A stretch of 64,000 bases of DNA from Haloferax elongans ATCC BAA-1513 (lineage in GTDB: Archaea; Halobacteriota; Halobacteria; Halobacteriales; Haloferacaceae): assembly GCF_000336755.1 (NCBI RefSeq), contig NZ_AOLK01000023.1:177070-241069 (forward strand), given 5' to 3'. The notes under the pieces are model-generated. The model saw only the letters and a program-made list of their open reading frames with translations. It searched no databases and was not told the origin of the DNA. The translations under genes were made by a program, and so were the position numbers. Shown in pieces: positions 10,211 through 19,212 of the stretch (position 1 is its first letter; each line of letters begins with the position of its first letter).

Positions 10211-11188
10211 CTACTCGTTACGCGACGGCGGGATGTCGGGTTCGAAGCCGACCGCCTCCACGGCGGCGTCGAGGACTTCCTCGACGTTCTCGCCCGTCTC
10301 GACGCTCATGTACAGGTCCGCTTCGACGTCGGTCGAGCGGTCGCTCTTGTTGCAGACGGTGAGCACCGGAATGTCGCGCTGTTCGAAGCGCGTCTTCACG
10401 GCGTCACGGAGTTCGAGTTGCGACTCGATTGGGTAGCCACACTCCCCGCTCGCGTCCACGACGAAGAGGACGGCGTCGGCGAGGTGTTCGAGCGCGCTGA
10501 CGGCCTGTCGCTCGATGTCGTTGCGGTCTTCTTCCGGGCGGTCGAGAAGCCCCGGCGTGTCGATAATCTGGTAGCGGATGCGGTCGCGTTCGAAGTGGCC
10601 GATTTGGACACCCTTCGTCGTGAAGGGGTAGCGGGCGATTTCGTTCGACGCGCGAGTCACGTCGTTGACGAACGACGACTTTCCGACGTTGGGGTACCCG
10701 GCGACGACCAGTGCCGGTTCGTCGGGGCGGATGTCGGGGAGCGTCTTCAGCGCGTCGCGGGCTTCACCGAGGCGGAGCAGGTCGTCTTCGACTTCCTCGA
10801 CGACGCTGGCCATGCGGGCGAACGCCTGCTTTCGGTGCTTGCGCGCGGTGTCGGCGTCGGTCTTGCGGAGCTTCGACTGGTACTCGCGGGCGAGATTGTC
10901 GATTTGGCGCGAGGCCCACATCACTTCCGAGAGACTCTTTCGGAGTTCGTCGACGTCGACGATGGCGTCGGCGAGTTCGTAGTAGAACGGGTCGACCAGT
11001 TCGAAGTCCGGCCACTCGACGACGACGTTCTCCAGATTGTCCGAGAGAATATTCGAGGCGGTCTGGAGCATCGACTGCTGAGCCTCCAACTTGTTCTGCT
11101 TCGCTCGCCCCGTGCGCGCGGCCCGCGAGAAGGCCTTATCGATGAGTTCGTCCGACCGGGGCGTGGTCGGGAGAGACTCGAAAATCAT
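10211..11188 (-). CDS. NOG1/Obg-type GTPase
   Basis: 325 aa. An N-terminal helical NOG1 domain (1-155) precedes a GTPase domain with G1 GYPNVGKSS (about 163-171), switch I YPFTTKGVQIGH, G3 DTPGLLDRP and G4 NKSD (near 280). NOG1 proteins act in large-ribosomal-subunit assembly; this archaeal form lacks the eukaryotic C-terminal extension. Cytoplasmic. Divergent from the DUF5518 gene at 11333. Confidence 0.92.
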   Translation of the reverse strand: MIFESLPTTPRSDELIDKAFSRAARTGRAKQNKLEAQQSMLQTASNILSDNLENVVVEWPDFELVDPFYYELADAIVDVDELRKSLSEVMWASRQIDNLAREYQSKLRKTDADTARKHRKQAFARMASVVEEVEDDLLRLGEARDALKTLPDIRPDEPALVVAGYPNVGKSSFVNDVTRASNEIARYPFTTKGVQIGHFERDRIRYQIIDTPGLLDRPEEDRNDIERQAVSALEHLADAVLFVVDASGECGYPIESQLELRDAVKTRFEQRDIPVLTVCNKSDRSTDVEADLYMSVETGENVEEVLDAAVEAVGFEPDIPPSRNE

Positions 11189-11332
11189 TGCAACCCGCTA
11201 CACGGTCGAGGCGTAAAAGCGCGTCCGTTTGGGTTTCGACGCCTCGGACGCTGAATTTGGCGTGGCTGGGCGTCGCACGGGTGGGCGCGGTTTCGCCACG
11301 AAGCTCATGCCCGGCGATGGTCTACTGCGACT

Positions 11333-11695
11333 ATGACCAACTGGAAAGCGGTCGCCGTCGGCTTCGTCGTCATCCTCGTCGTCGGAACTGGTGGCCTCTC
11401 GATTCCGATTCTCGGCCAAATCGGGGCTGGTCTCCTCGGTGGATTCGCGGCCGGTTATCTGGCCGGTGGAACGCTTGGCAACGGCGCGTGGCACGGACTC
11501 GTCGCTGGGTCGGTGGCGGGCATCATCGTGTCTGTTCTCGCGGCGACACTCGGCGGTCTACTCGGACTGGCCGGTGGGCCGCTCGGTGGGCTCCTCGGCG
11601 GCCTCGGCGTCCTCGTTGCAGGCATCGTGCTGACGCTGCTGTTTGCTATCGACAGCGCCATCGCCGGGGCTGTCGGGGCGTGGGTCAAGAGCTGA
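11333..11695 (+). CDS. DUF5518 small membrane protein
   Basis: 120 aa, nearly all hydrophobic and glycine-rich, with about four predicted membrane segments (GFVVILVVGTGG, IGAGLLGGFAAGYLAGG, GLVAGSVAGIIVSVLAATLGGLLGL, LGVLVAGIVLTLLFAI) and a short basic N-terminus. It matches the haloarchaeal DUF5518 pattern with alternating Gly-rich helices. Function unknown; single gene. Confidence 0.8.
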   Translation: MTNWKAVAVGFVVILVVGTGGLSIPILGQIGAGLLGGFAAGYLAGGTLGNGAWHGLVAGSVAGIIVSVLAATLGGLLGLAGGPLGGLLGGLGVLVAGIVLTLLFAIDSAIAGAVGAWVKS

Positions 11696-11785
11696 TTGCA
11701 ACGGTCGGTTCTGGCGGGGCCTCAGAGGGTATCGGAGAAGTCAGCAACGGGATGCTGAAGACAGGACGGCACCCGCCCAGACAGC

Positions 11786-12316
11786 TCAGAGCGCTCGTCT
11801 CGCTTTGCCGACGACGAGTTTTGGGAGTTGACCGAGTATCTGCGGGAAGGTCAAACCGAGTTGCTCGGTCGCCTCGGTCATGTTCGTGTGGAAGCGGTGT
11901 TCGGTGATTATCCCCGCGTCGATGCGCAGTATCGAGACGCCGCGAAGTTGGACTTGTCGCCCGGTTGGAGGGAGGGCACCGAGAGGACCGTCGTGGGTCA
12001 TCGTCAGTTGGACCTCGTACATGGCGACATCCTCGCCCGTGAGCATTTCGAGGACTGTAATCTCGAAATCGGAGAACGACGTGGTTAGCAACTCCATGAA
12101 CTGTCGGAGCCCGTCTCGTCCGTGAACCTCTCCCTTCGGGCCCGGTATCTCTGCCGCTGACGCAGCAGGGTCGTACATGACGAACGACTCCGAAACCAGT
12201 CGCGGAATCGCCGCGTAGTCCCGGTCGTTCCACATCTTCACGTACGCGCTGGCAACCACTTCGAGTTCGGTCTCAGCCTGCACTCGACCCGCATTCGGGG
12301 ATTCTTGCGATGGCAT
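11786..12316 (-). CDS. SnoaL-like ester cyclase family protein
   Basis: 176 aa NTF2-fold protein: VVASAYVKMWNDRDYAAIPRLVSESFVMYDP, then VHGRDGLRQFMELLTTSFSDFEITV and a final VSILRIDAGIITEHRFHTN strand, the usual order in SnoaL-type ester cyclases and polyketide-cyclase-like enzymes. Substrate unknown. Its ATG begins 2 bases after the stop of the upstream cupin gene, so the two are one transcription unit. Confidence 0.85.
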   Translation of the reverse strand: MPSQESPNAGRVQAETELEVVASAYVKMWNDRDYAAIPRLVSESFVMYDPAASAAEIPGPKGEVHGRDGLRQFMELLTTSFSDFEITVLEMLTGEDVAMYEVQLTMTHDGPLGALPPTGRQVQLRGVSILRIDAGIITEHRFHTNMTEATEQLGLTFPQILGQLPKLVVGKARRAL

Positions 12317-12318
12317 CG

Positions 12319-12762
12319 CTACGTTTTGAGGACCGCCTCTCCGAACGGTTCGACTGGTTCCTCGAACTCCGAGATGGTCACCCGGTCCGAGAAGAAGCCG
12401 AGGAACCGAGCAGTGTGCTCACCCCTGTTGTGGAATCCGTGGGGTGCCAGTGGTGGAATCACAGCCAACTCGCCCCCCTCGATTGACCCCGTCTCGTCGC
12501 CGACCCACACGTCAACGCGCGACCCCTCGAGACAGACGATAATCTCCTCGGGGCTGTCGGTGTGTGTCCCCAGTTGCTGTCCGGGGTCAAGTTCGAAGTA
12601 GACGATGTTGTGCCCGCCTTCGAGTTCTAGCCCAGTTGACGCAGGGAACGATGGTGAGAAGGGAAAATTCACCCGCACGTCCATTCCCGAACCGGGTTGG
12701 GTCCCTCTGAGCAGTTCGAGTTCGTCGAGACCGAACGTTTTCAGTGTTGTCGTATCCGACAT
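12319..12762 (-). CDS. Cupin-domain protein
   Basis: 147 aa single cupin. Conserved motifs: motif 1 around QQLGTHTDSPEEIIVCLEG (about 80-98), giving His and Glu metal ligands, and motif 2 around GELAVIPPLAPHGFHNRG (about 111-128). Probably metal-binding; it could act as an isomerase, dioxygenase or sensor. Co-transcribed with the SnoaL-like gene immediately downstream. Confidence 0.88.
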   Translation of the reverse strand: MSDTTTLKTFGLDELELLRGTQPGSGMDVRVNFPFSPSFPASTGLELEGGHNIVYFELDPGQQLGTHTDSPEEIIVCLEGSRVDVWVGDETGSIEGGELAVIPPLAPHGFHNRGEHTARFLGFFSDRVTISEFEEPVEPFGEAVLKT

Positions 12763-12909
12763 GGTCAGTTATTCGTACGACAGATTCGAGCATGAGTGTT
12801 TGGAGAATGACATTTCTCTCAGAAAAACTAGTGAAAGGCTCTTCTCTCATTCTACTGGAACGTTGCGACAGCAACGTGGACGTGCACAGAAGTCGAGCAG
12901 TTGGTACTG

Positions 12910-13878
12910 CTACTGGGAAATTTCGACGACCGACAGGTGTTCGTCCAGCGTCAGCGTCAGGGTATCGCCCTCAGTACCGATTGTAGTGCGTACGCCACGT
13001 GGGGTTTCGGTGACAGTAGTGACTACCTGCGACTGGACGAGGTCGAAGAGGTCATCGAGCGAAGGGGCGAGCACGTTGGTTCCCTGTGCATACAAGAACC
13101 CGATAACGGGGGCGAGTCCCATCACACAGAGTTCGATTGGCAGCCGTTTGGCGAATCGACACGTCTCACACCGCAGTTCGCCCCACGCGACGAAGGGAGT
13201 CGCACAGGCCGGACAGGACCGCCCGGGAGTCGCGTCGTGTGTCTCGCACACCGAGAGAGTTCCCCGGACAGCACTCGCACACTCGGGGCAGACGCCCTGC
13301 ACCATGTGCGTTAAATCCGACATGCACCGATAGAGCTCGGTCGCAAGCAGGTCGTCGGGTGTCCGATTGGCTAATCCGGGTGTGGGAAACGGCGCGTTCA
13401 AGAGTGTCCCTTTGGGAGCCACGTCACCGAACAGTCCGGCACACTCGGTACAGGAAAATCGGAGCCACTGGTCTTCGTAGGTCGCCTCGATTGCACCGCC
13501 ACAGACGGGGCAATCGGAATTCACTGCACCGGTGATTTCAGTCCCGTGTTCCCCCGCAACCGTGACGACTGCTCGCGCGATGCGCTTGCCACCACCACTC
13601 AGCCGGTACCCATCGTCGGTCTTTCGCACGAAGTGTGGAACCAGCTTCGAGAGATGGTAGTTGAATCGGCCGTTGTCGCCGACGTTGACGCGTCGACGCA
13701 ACTCCGAGAACGACAACGCCGACGCGCTGTCGTCGATATCGTCGTATTCGTGGAGGGCACCGGCCCGCCACAGCGTTCGGACGATGTTCAGTCGCGTCTC
13801 GTCCCCAAGAATTGCGAACGCTTCTTCCGGCGACACGCCATGTAGCTCGGTTCTGGGAGCCGACTGAACGTCATCCAT
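12910..13878 (-). CDS. ArsR-type HTH regulator with zinc-ribbon-like cysteine pairs
   Basis: 322 aa from the ATG at 13878 (MDDVQSAPRTEL); the frame is open further upstream but that part is basic and low quality. N-terminal winged helix: SPEEAFAILGDETRLNIVRTLW then FSELRRRVNVGDNGRFNYHLSKLVPHFVRKTDDGYRLS. Following this are three Cys-pair modules (CPVCGG..CTEC, CPECASA..C, CPACATP..CETC), probably zinc ribbons. The C-terminal ~70 residues may form a small sensor domain. This architecture is common among haloarchaeal regulators; the target is unknown. Confidence 0.85.
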   Translation of the reverse strand: MDDVQSAPRTELHGVSPEEAFAILGDETRLNIVRTLWRAGALHEYDDIDDSASALSFSELRRRVNVGDNGRFNYHLSKLVPHFVRKTDDGYRLSGGGKRIARAVVTVAGEHGTEITGAVNSDCPVCGGAIEATYEDQWLRFSCTECAGLFGDVAPKGTLLNAPFPTPGLANRTPDDLLATELYRCMSDLTHMVQGVCPECASAVRGTLSVCETHDATPGRSCPACATPFVAWGELRCETCRFAKRLPIELCVMGLAPVIGFLYAQGTNVLAPSLDDLFDLVQSQVVTTVTETPRGVRTTIGTEGDTLTLTLDEHLSVVEISQ

Positions 13879-14011
13879 GCGTCTAGGTACCGCGTGACAG
13901 AGAATAAAGCTGTCAGCGCACGATGCTGGGAACGACGTGACACAAGGCGTCACCGCGAGACTGAACGTCGTCCGCTTTTTCGGCGGGGTGTCCCCGAGAG
14001 AGGCCGCAGAT

Positions 14012-14509
14012 TCACTCCGCGCGGTCCAGGTACTCCTGCTGAATCTCGACGACTTCGGTCGAATCCTCACACTCCGAATACCGGCGCAGGGGTTCTTCGT
14101 TGAGTTCGAGGAAGGTGTGTCCCCAGTTGAACTTCGAGAGAATCTCCTCGGCCTGCGGCTTCTCGCCGAAGATGACGAGTGCGGCGGCGAGGGCTTCGAC
14201 CGTCGTGAGTTGCATCGGTCGCCCGAAGTTCACTGGGTTGGCGGCGACGAGATACGGCAGTGCGCGGTGCTCACCGGGAAGCGAGAACATCGCCTCTCCG
14301 GCCGACTCCCACGAGCAGTCGAGCGCGACGAGCGCGCCCGTGTCTCTGTCGGCGGGAGACAGCGCTTTCTCCGCATGAGGGTTGAGGACGACGCCGTAGG
14401 GCGTCGCGCGGTCCGAGCCGTGGAGGGCGGCCATGTCGAACCGTTCGAGCTTCTTCGCCGTGCACTTCTTCGGGTCGTCGTCGCCCTCGTATCGAACGTG
14501 CAGGTCCAC
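14012..14509 (-). CDS. tsr3: Tsr3 (DUF367) rRNA aminocarboxypropyltransferase
   Basis: 165 aa from a GTG at 14509, chosen because the family begins right at [19 protein letters not shown]; a longer open frame upstream overlaps the divergent gene. Conserved DUF367 features: [12 protein letters not shown], a P..LSPAD segment, LDCSWESAG (about 68-76) and [28 protein letters not shown]. Tsr3 transfers the 3-amino-3-carboxypropyl group of SAM to a hypermodified small-subunit rRNA uridine. Cytoplasmic. Confidence 0.93.
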   Translation of the reverse strand: MDLHVRYEGDDDPKKCTAKKLERFDMAALHGSDRATPYGVVLNPHAEKALSPADRDTGALVALDCSWESAGEAMFSLPGEHRALPYLVAANPVNFGRPMQLTTVEALAAALVIFGEKPQAEEILSKFNWGHTFLELNEEPLRRYSECEDSTEVVEIQQEYLDRAE

Positions 14510-14623
14510 ACCGGCCGTAAGCGGGTGTGAGAGAAAAGCGTCCCGAACGTGACGAACGCGTGTGCAACCCGAAACCGCGGTCGCAGGCGGCGGATTCTTC
14601 CCATCCGAACCCGAACACCCGCC

Positions 14624-14971
14624 GTGCATCCCGACGCCACGTATCTCGCGCGACTGTACTACACGGCGCTCGACGACCACGGGTACGACACGCTTCAGGA
14701 GCTTCTGTGCCCGACGTTCGTCCACGACCGGGAAGATATGACCCTCGACGGCCGCGACGAGTTCGTCTCGTTCATGCGCGATGGGCGACCGCAGACGGAG
14801 ACGACCCACGTTATCGACCAGTACATCCAGTCGAAACACGGCGACGAAATCGTCGTCCGCGGCCACCTCGAAGATAGCACCGGCGACGAACTATTCGTCT
14901 TTCTTGACCGGTTTCGGGCGCGAGAGGGGAAGTTAGTCGAGTTGAAGACGTTCACACGCACGCCGAACTAA
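14624..14971 (+). CDS. NTF2-like / SnoaL-like protein
   Basis: 115 aa from the GTG at 14624 ([17 protein letters not shown]); the ATG at 14549 adds an Arg-rich stretch unlike a protein N-terminus. An NTF2-like fold is suggested by [32 protein letters not shown], a conserved [12 protein letters not shown] helix and the terminal [12 protein letters not shown] strand. The enzymatic or binding role is unknown. Divergent from tsr3. Confidence 0.8.
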   Translation: MHPDATYLARLYYTALDDHGYDTLQELLCPTFVHDREDMTLDGRDEFVSFMRDGRPQTETTHVIDQYIQSKHGDEIVVRGHLEDSTGDELFVFLDRFRAREGKLVELKTFTRTPN

Positions 14972-15056
14972 GAGAGAACGAGGCCGTCGAAACAGAAGTG
15001 ATGTCGGATAAGAGACCGCGGAGACTGCAGAAACCGCAGAAATCGCAAAGACTGCG

Positions 15057-16442
15057 TTAGTCTTTCTTGCCAGCGCCGACGGCCGCCTCACCGACCGGCT
15101 CGTGGCCCTCGATGACCTCGCGGCCGCCCATGTAGGGCTGGAGGACTTCGGGCACGTCCACGGTTCCGTCCTCGTTTTGGTAGTATTCGAGCAGCGCGAC
15201 CATGATGCGGCCGACGGCCGTGCCCGACGCGTTGAGCGTGTGGAGGTACTCGGCCGACTCGTGGCGCTCGGGGCGGTAGCGAAGGCCGGCGCGACGCGCC
15301 TGGAAGTCCTCGAAGTTCGAGGCCGACGAGACTTCGAGCCAGCGACCGCCGTAGCCGTCGGGGCTGTCGTCCGACTCGGTGCCGGGTGCCCAGACTTCGA
15401 GGTCGTAGGTCTTCGCCGACGCGAAGGTCAGGTCGCCGGTACAAAGCGAGAGCACGCGGTACGGGAGGCCGAGTTGTTCGAGGACTTCGGCCGCTTCGTC
15501 GAGGAGGGCTTCGAGTCGGTCGTACGACTCCTCGGGTTCGACGAAGTTGACGAGTTCGACCTTGTTGAACTGGTGGACGCGAACGATACCGCGCGTCTCG
15601 GTCCCGTGTTCACCGGCCTCGCGGCGGAAGTTCGGCGTGTAGGCCTGGTGCTTCAGCGGCAGGTCGTCCTTCAGCAGAATCTCGTCGCGGTACATGTTCG
15701 TGACCGGGACTTCAGCGGTCGGACAGAGCCAGAGGTCGTCGTCCTCGTAGTCTTCGGTCTCCGACCCGCCGATGCGGTAGGCGTCGTCGGCGAACTTCGG
15801 AAGTTGACCGGTGCCGACCATCGAGGTGGTCTTGACCGGGACCGGCGGGAAGAGGTCCACGTAGTCCTGCTCGCGGTGGACGTCCAGCATGAACTGGATG
15901 AGCGCGTGTTCGAGCATCGCGCCCTCGCCCTTGAGGAAGTAAAAGCCCGAGCCGGTCGTCTTCGCGGCGCGCGCCTCGTCGATGATGTCGAGTTCTTCGC
16001 CGAGGTCGTAGTGGGGTGTCACCTCGTCCGGGAGGTCACGCAGGTCGTCGAACCCCTCGCGTCGAACTTCGACGTTCTCCGATTCGTCGGTGCCGACCGG
16101 GACCGATTCGTGCGGGAGGTTCGGGATTTCGAGGAGTGCCTCGTCGAGTTCCGCTTCGAGTTCGTCGGCGCGGGCTTCGAGTTCCTGCAGTTCCTCTTTG
16201 AGTTCGCTCGACCGCTCGATGGCTTCCTGTGCTTCCTCGTCTTTGCCCTCCTGCTTGAGCGTGCCAATCTTCTGGCTGACCTCGTTTCGCTCGTGTCGCA
16301 GGTCGTCACCGTCTGCTTTCAGCGAGCGCCACTCGTCGTACACGTCGAGGACGTGGTCGACGTCGACCCCGTCGTTGCCGCGAGCGTCGAGTGCGTCTCG
16401 GACACGCTCCGGGTCGTCACGGAGCAGTTTCCTGTCTATCAT
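15057..16442 (-). CDS. serS: Serine--tRNA ligase
   Basis: 461 aa bacterial-type class II SerRS. The N-terminal arm is a long coiled coil (about 28-110) that grips the tRNA-Ser variable arm. Class II motif 2 appears as FRREAGEHGTETRGIVRVHQF (about 270-290) and motif 3 as GTAVGRIMVALLEYYQNEDG near 410-430. Length and architecture are normal. It forms Ser-tRNA(Ser) in the cytoplasm. Confidence 0.97.
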   Translation of the reverse strand: MIDRKLLRDDPERVRDALDARGNDGVDVDHVLDVYDEWRSLKADGDDLRHERNEVSQKIGTLKQEGKDEEAQEAIERSSELKEELQELEARADELEAELDEALLEIPNLPHESVPVGTDESENVEVRREGFDDLRDLPDEVTPHYDLGEELDIIDEARAAKTTGSGFYFLKGEGAMLEHALIQFMLDVHREQDYVDLFPPVPVKTTSMVGTGQLPKFADDAYRIGGSETEDYEDDDLWLCPTAEVPVTNMYRDEILLKDDLPLKHQAYTPNFRREAGEHGTETRGIVRVHQFNKVELVNFVEPEESYDRLEALLDEAAEVLEQLGLPYRVLSLCTGDLTFASAKTYDLEVWAPGTESDDSPDGYGGRWLEVSSASNFEDFQARRAGLRYRPERHESAEYLHTLNASGTAVGRIMVALLEYYQNEDGTVDVPEVLQPYMGGREVIEGHEPVGEAAVGAGKKD

Positions 16443-16539
16443 TGGTTCGTGGTTCTCGTGTATGCGGGAAAATCGTATCGCATCGCGCGGTTCGATTCGG
16501 GACGGGGCCGCCGACCAAAAGGCGGCTCAGTTCACCGAC

Positions 16540-16839
16540 TTACTCTCCGGAGCCTGCGTCACCGCTCGCCGACATCCGTTCTTGATACTTGTCGAGACTC
16601 GCAGCGAGTGCCGCCTCGGCGTCGATGTCGAGTTCGGCCGCCAGCGACAGAAGCGAGTAGTACACGTCGCCGAACTCGTCGACGAGGTCATCAGTTCGCT
16701 CGAACTCGGTTTGGCCGTAATCCTGCGCATCGACGACCTCTTTCGAGAGTTCACCGACTTCCGAGGAGAGGTCGAGCATCCGAAGTTCGGGCGAGAGTTC
16801 CAGTCCGTGTTCGGCGTTGAATTCGGAAACGTCGCGCAT
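16540..16839 (-). CDS. MazG-like nucleotide pyrophosphohydrolase
   Basis: 99 aa, all-alpha NTP pyrophosphatase fold. The metal-binding pattern is visible: EVGELSKEVVDAQ (about 27-39) and later LVDEFGDVYYSLLSLAAELDID (E..D, about 52-73). It probably hydrolyses non-canonical or excess NTPs to NMP and PPi. It lies downstream of the small gene at 16907 on the other strand and upstream of serS on the same strand. Confidence 0.88.
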   Translation of the reverse strand: MRDVSEFNAEHGLELSPELRMLDLSSEVGELSKEVVDAQDYGQTEFERTDDLVDEFGDVYYSLLSLAAELDIDAEAALAASLDKYQERMSASGDAGSGE

Positions 16840-16906
16840 CAGAACCTTCTTGTCAGAACACCGTTGTCAAATTTACTATATGAACTTGACGGGGGACTCT
16901 CGTGTT

Positions 16907-17074
16907 ATGCTCATCGGTGGGGTGGTCGCCGACCAGACCAGCGCCACCGTCGCAGTCGCGGCTATCGGCGGCGTGTACCTGTTTTCGAGTCTCTGTTCTG
17001 TGGTGTGGGAATCGCCAGTTGTCGGTGCCACCGAGCAAAGCGAGTCAGATGTCGCGTCTGTGGCGACCGATTGA
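16907..17074 (+). CDS. Possible small membrane protein
   Basis: 55 aa frame with one hydrophobic segment (VAVAAIGGVYLFSSLCSVVW) and mostly G/C third positions. The AT-rich stretch AAATTTACTATATGA at 16868-16882 sits about 27-38 bases before the ATG, which would fit a TATA box for a leaderless transcript. No family recognised. Confidence 0.4.
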   Translation: MLIGGVVADQTSATVAVAAIGGVYLFSSLCSVVWESPVVGATEQSESDVASVATD

Positions 17075-17108
17075 TAGGAAGACGAGCGTAGCCAACCAAA
17101 TCGGGTGA

Positions 17109-18677
17109 CTACCAGAGGAACATCGGCCAGACGTACTGGAACATCATCCAGATGAGCACGGTCAAAACGCCAGTCATCACGATGTTGAGTACCGTCCCGG
17201 CGCGCATCATGTGCGACTGTTTGAGGTGACCACTCCCGAAGACGATAGCGTTCGGTGGCGTCGCGACGGGGAGCGCGAACGCGAAGGAGGCAGCGATTGC
17301 GCCACTGACCGACAAGAAGACGGCGGCACTGACTTCTGAGAGGCCGAGCGTCGCCGCGAAGATACTCCCGATACCGATGAGAACCGGGACGATAATCGTC
17401 GCCGTCGCGGTGTTCGAAGTCATCTCCGTGAGGAAGATAACGAGCAGGACGATGGCACCGACGACGAGAACGATAGGTGCGCCGGTAAGTGAGCCGAAGA
17501 CGGCCTCCGCGAGCCACTTCGTCGCCCCAGTCGTTGCGAACGCGTCGGCGAGCGAGATACCGCCACCGAACAGGAGAATCGTCCCCCAGTCAATCTCGAC
17601 GAGTTCGTCCCACTCCATCGTGTCTGCAAGCACGAGCGATGGAATCGCGAACATGCCGACCATCACGTAGTAGAGGAGACCCTGATGGCCGACAACGCCG
17701 AGGAGTGTCATCCCCTTGTCTGTCCCGAAGAGCGTGTTGAACACGGGGTCCGAAAGGATGCCCTTGAACATGATGTCGAGACCACCGACGACCCACAACC
17801 CCGCCGTGACGGCGAAGATGTATGCGACACGTCGCCCACGGGTCGAGAGCGCGCCTTCTTCGGCGAGATACTCGCGCGCCTGCTCGCGAGCACCATCGAC
17901 GTTGTCGATTTCTGGCGGGTAAAAGCGGAAGGTGAGGAGGTACCAAACCAACGGAAGCGTGATGACAACGATTGGGAGGCCGACCAACAGCCACTCGGCG
18001 AAACCGATATCGTAGCCGAGGAGCGCGTTGAGTTGCGTGGCGACGACTGCGTTCGGAGGAGTGCCGATGAGTGTCCCGACGCCACCGACGGACGCGGCGT
18101 ATGCAGTCCCGAGTAACGTCGCAATCTGCATGTTGGAGAACTCGTCCCCGCTGGCGTCTGTGTCGTACACCTCGTCACGGCCGAGGACCTGCGCGAGGAC
18201 ACCCAGTGCGATTGGTGTCATCATCGCCGTCGTCGCAGTGTTCGACACCCACATCGACAGGAACGCCGTCGCGACCATGATAGCGAGGATGAGTCGCCGT
18301 GGCGACGACCCCATCACCGCCATGAGCCACAGTGCGATACGGCGGTCGATGTTGTACTTCTGGAGCGCGTTTGCGAGCATGAACCCAGCGATGAACAGGA
18401 AGATGAGGTGGTCAGCAAATCCTGCGAGTGCCGGGTCGATGTCGTCGTAGACACCGTACGCCGTCAGTAGGACTGGAATAGACAGCGCCGTCACAGCAAG
18501 TGGGAGTGCACCAGTAACCCAGAGCACCCCGGCGAAGACCATCGTCGCGAGTGCGTACTGACCTCTGGTCGAGAGCCCCTCGAACGATGGGCCGAAAGCC
18601 AGCGTCAGGGACGCAACGAATGCGATCAGGAAAATGACTATTTTGCCGCGAGAGGACGTTGTGAGGCTACGTATCAT
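17109..18677 (-). CDS. SLC13/DASS-family anion permease
   Basis: 522 aa polytopic membrane protein of the divalent anion:sodium symporter family, expected to import dicarboxylates, sulfate or similar anions with sodium. Typical marks are MWVSNTATTAMMTPIALG in the first half (about 141-158, SNT motif), the matching TEMTSNTATATIIVPVL in the second half (SNT again, about 410-426) and ATPPNAIVFGSGH near the C-terminus. Around 11-12 hydrophobic segments. Substrate not predictable. Confidence 0.92.
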   Translation of the reverse strand: MIRSLTTSSRGKIVIFLIAFVASLTLAFGPSFEGLSTRGQYALATMVFAGVLWVTGALPLAVTALSIPVLLTAYGVYDDIDPALAGFADHLIFLFIAGFMLANALQKYNIDRRIALWLMAVMGSSPRRLILAIMVATAFLSMWVSNTATTAMMTPIALGVLAQVLGRDEVYDTDASGDEFSNMQIATLLGTAYAASVGGVGTLIGTPPNAVVATQLNALLGYDIGFAEWLLVGLPIVVITLPLVWYLLTFRFYPPEIDNVDGAREQAREYLAEEGALSTRGRRVAYIFAVTAGLWVVGGLDIMFKGILSDPVFNTLFGTDKGMTLLGVVGHQGLLYYVMVGMFAIPSLVLADTMEWDELVEIDWGTILLFGGGISLADAFATTGATKWLAEAVFGSLTGAPIVLVVGAIVLLVIFLTEMTSNTATATIIVPVLIGIGSIFAATLGLSEVSAAVFLSVSGAIAASFAFALPVATPPNAIVFGSGHLKQSHMMRAGTVLNIVMTGVLTVLIWMMFQYVWPMFLW

Positions 18678-18866
18678 TGATACACTCTGTTGCTAACGAT
18701 ACGCATACTTAATTATTTTCAATACGGTACAACTGGCCATTCTTTGTCGCCACGGCTCACGGACGTAGCAGTACGGCACCAGAATCGCAAGGAGAAACCA
18801 GAACCGCGAGGAGAAGAGAAAACGTGTGAGAGCGACGTGACTGCAGCGGCGTCGGAAGCGGTCGAC
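18678..18866. promoter_or_regulatory. Upstream region of the SLC13 gene
   Basis: The AT-rich stretch around 18698-18723 (AATAATTAAG on the minus strand) lies about 30-40 bases upstream of the SLC13 ATG and is a likely TATA region. The remainder shows no gene. Confidence 0.45.
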
Positions 18867-19127
18867 TCAGAAGTGTTCTAACAGGGCGTCGACCTGCTCG
18901 TCGTCGAGTTCAGCAGTGTAGAGAACGAACAACGCACGGCGGCGAGACTGAGAGAGTCCGCGACTACCGGATTCCAGCATCGAGATGTGCGCCTGCATCA
19001 GATTGTCGACTTCGCGTTCGACCGCACGCTGGTTGTAGCCCGCCGCAACCCGCAGCAGTCGCCACGCCTTCGGCGAAATGTCGGCAATGTCGACGTCTTC
19101 GAGCGATTCGCCGTGGCGCTCAGACAT
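18867..19127 (-). CDS. Small XRE-like helix-turn-helix protein
   Basis: 86 aa from the ATG at 19127 (MSERHGESLED); an ATG at 19160 is possible. The core ISPKAWRLLRVAAGYNQRAVEREVDNLMQAHISMLESGSRGLSQSRRRALFVLY has the length and pattern of an XRE/Cro-type HTH (scaffold helix, then Q-A-H-I-S-M-L-E recognition helix). The acidic C-terminus ends in DDEQVDALLEHF. Probably a DNA-binding regulator; divergent from the MBL-fold gene at 19213. Confidence 0.75.
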   Translation of the reverse strand: MSERHGESLEDVDIADISPKAWRLLRVAAGYNQRAVEREVDNLMQAHISMLESGSRGLSQSRRRALFVLYTAELDDEQVDALLEHF

Positions 19128-19212
19128 AAACCGGCCTTGACCGTCAGGGGTAATCAACATATTGGGTGTCTGGTGGCCGAACGCTTTTCCGCTCCCGTGA
19201 CGCCCGTCAACT

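Noticed and set aside
15102-16820. 572-residue open frame antisense to serS
   Set aside because: It is the mirror of a strong gene in a genome with G/C-biased third positions; it has no domain and repeats V/R/D-rich low-complexity sequence.
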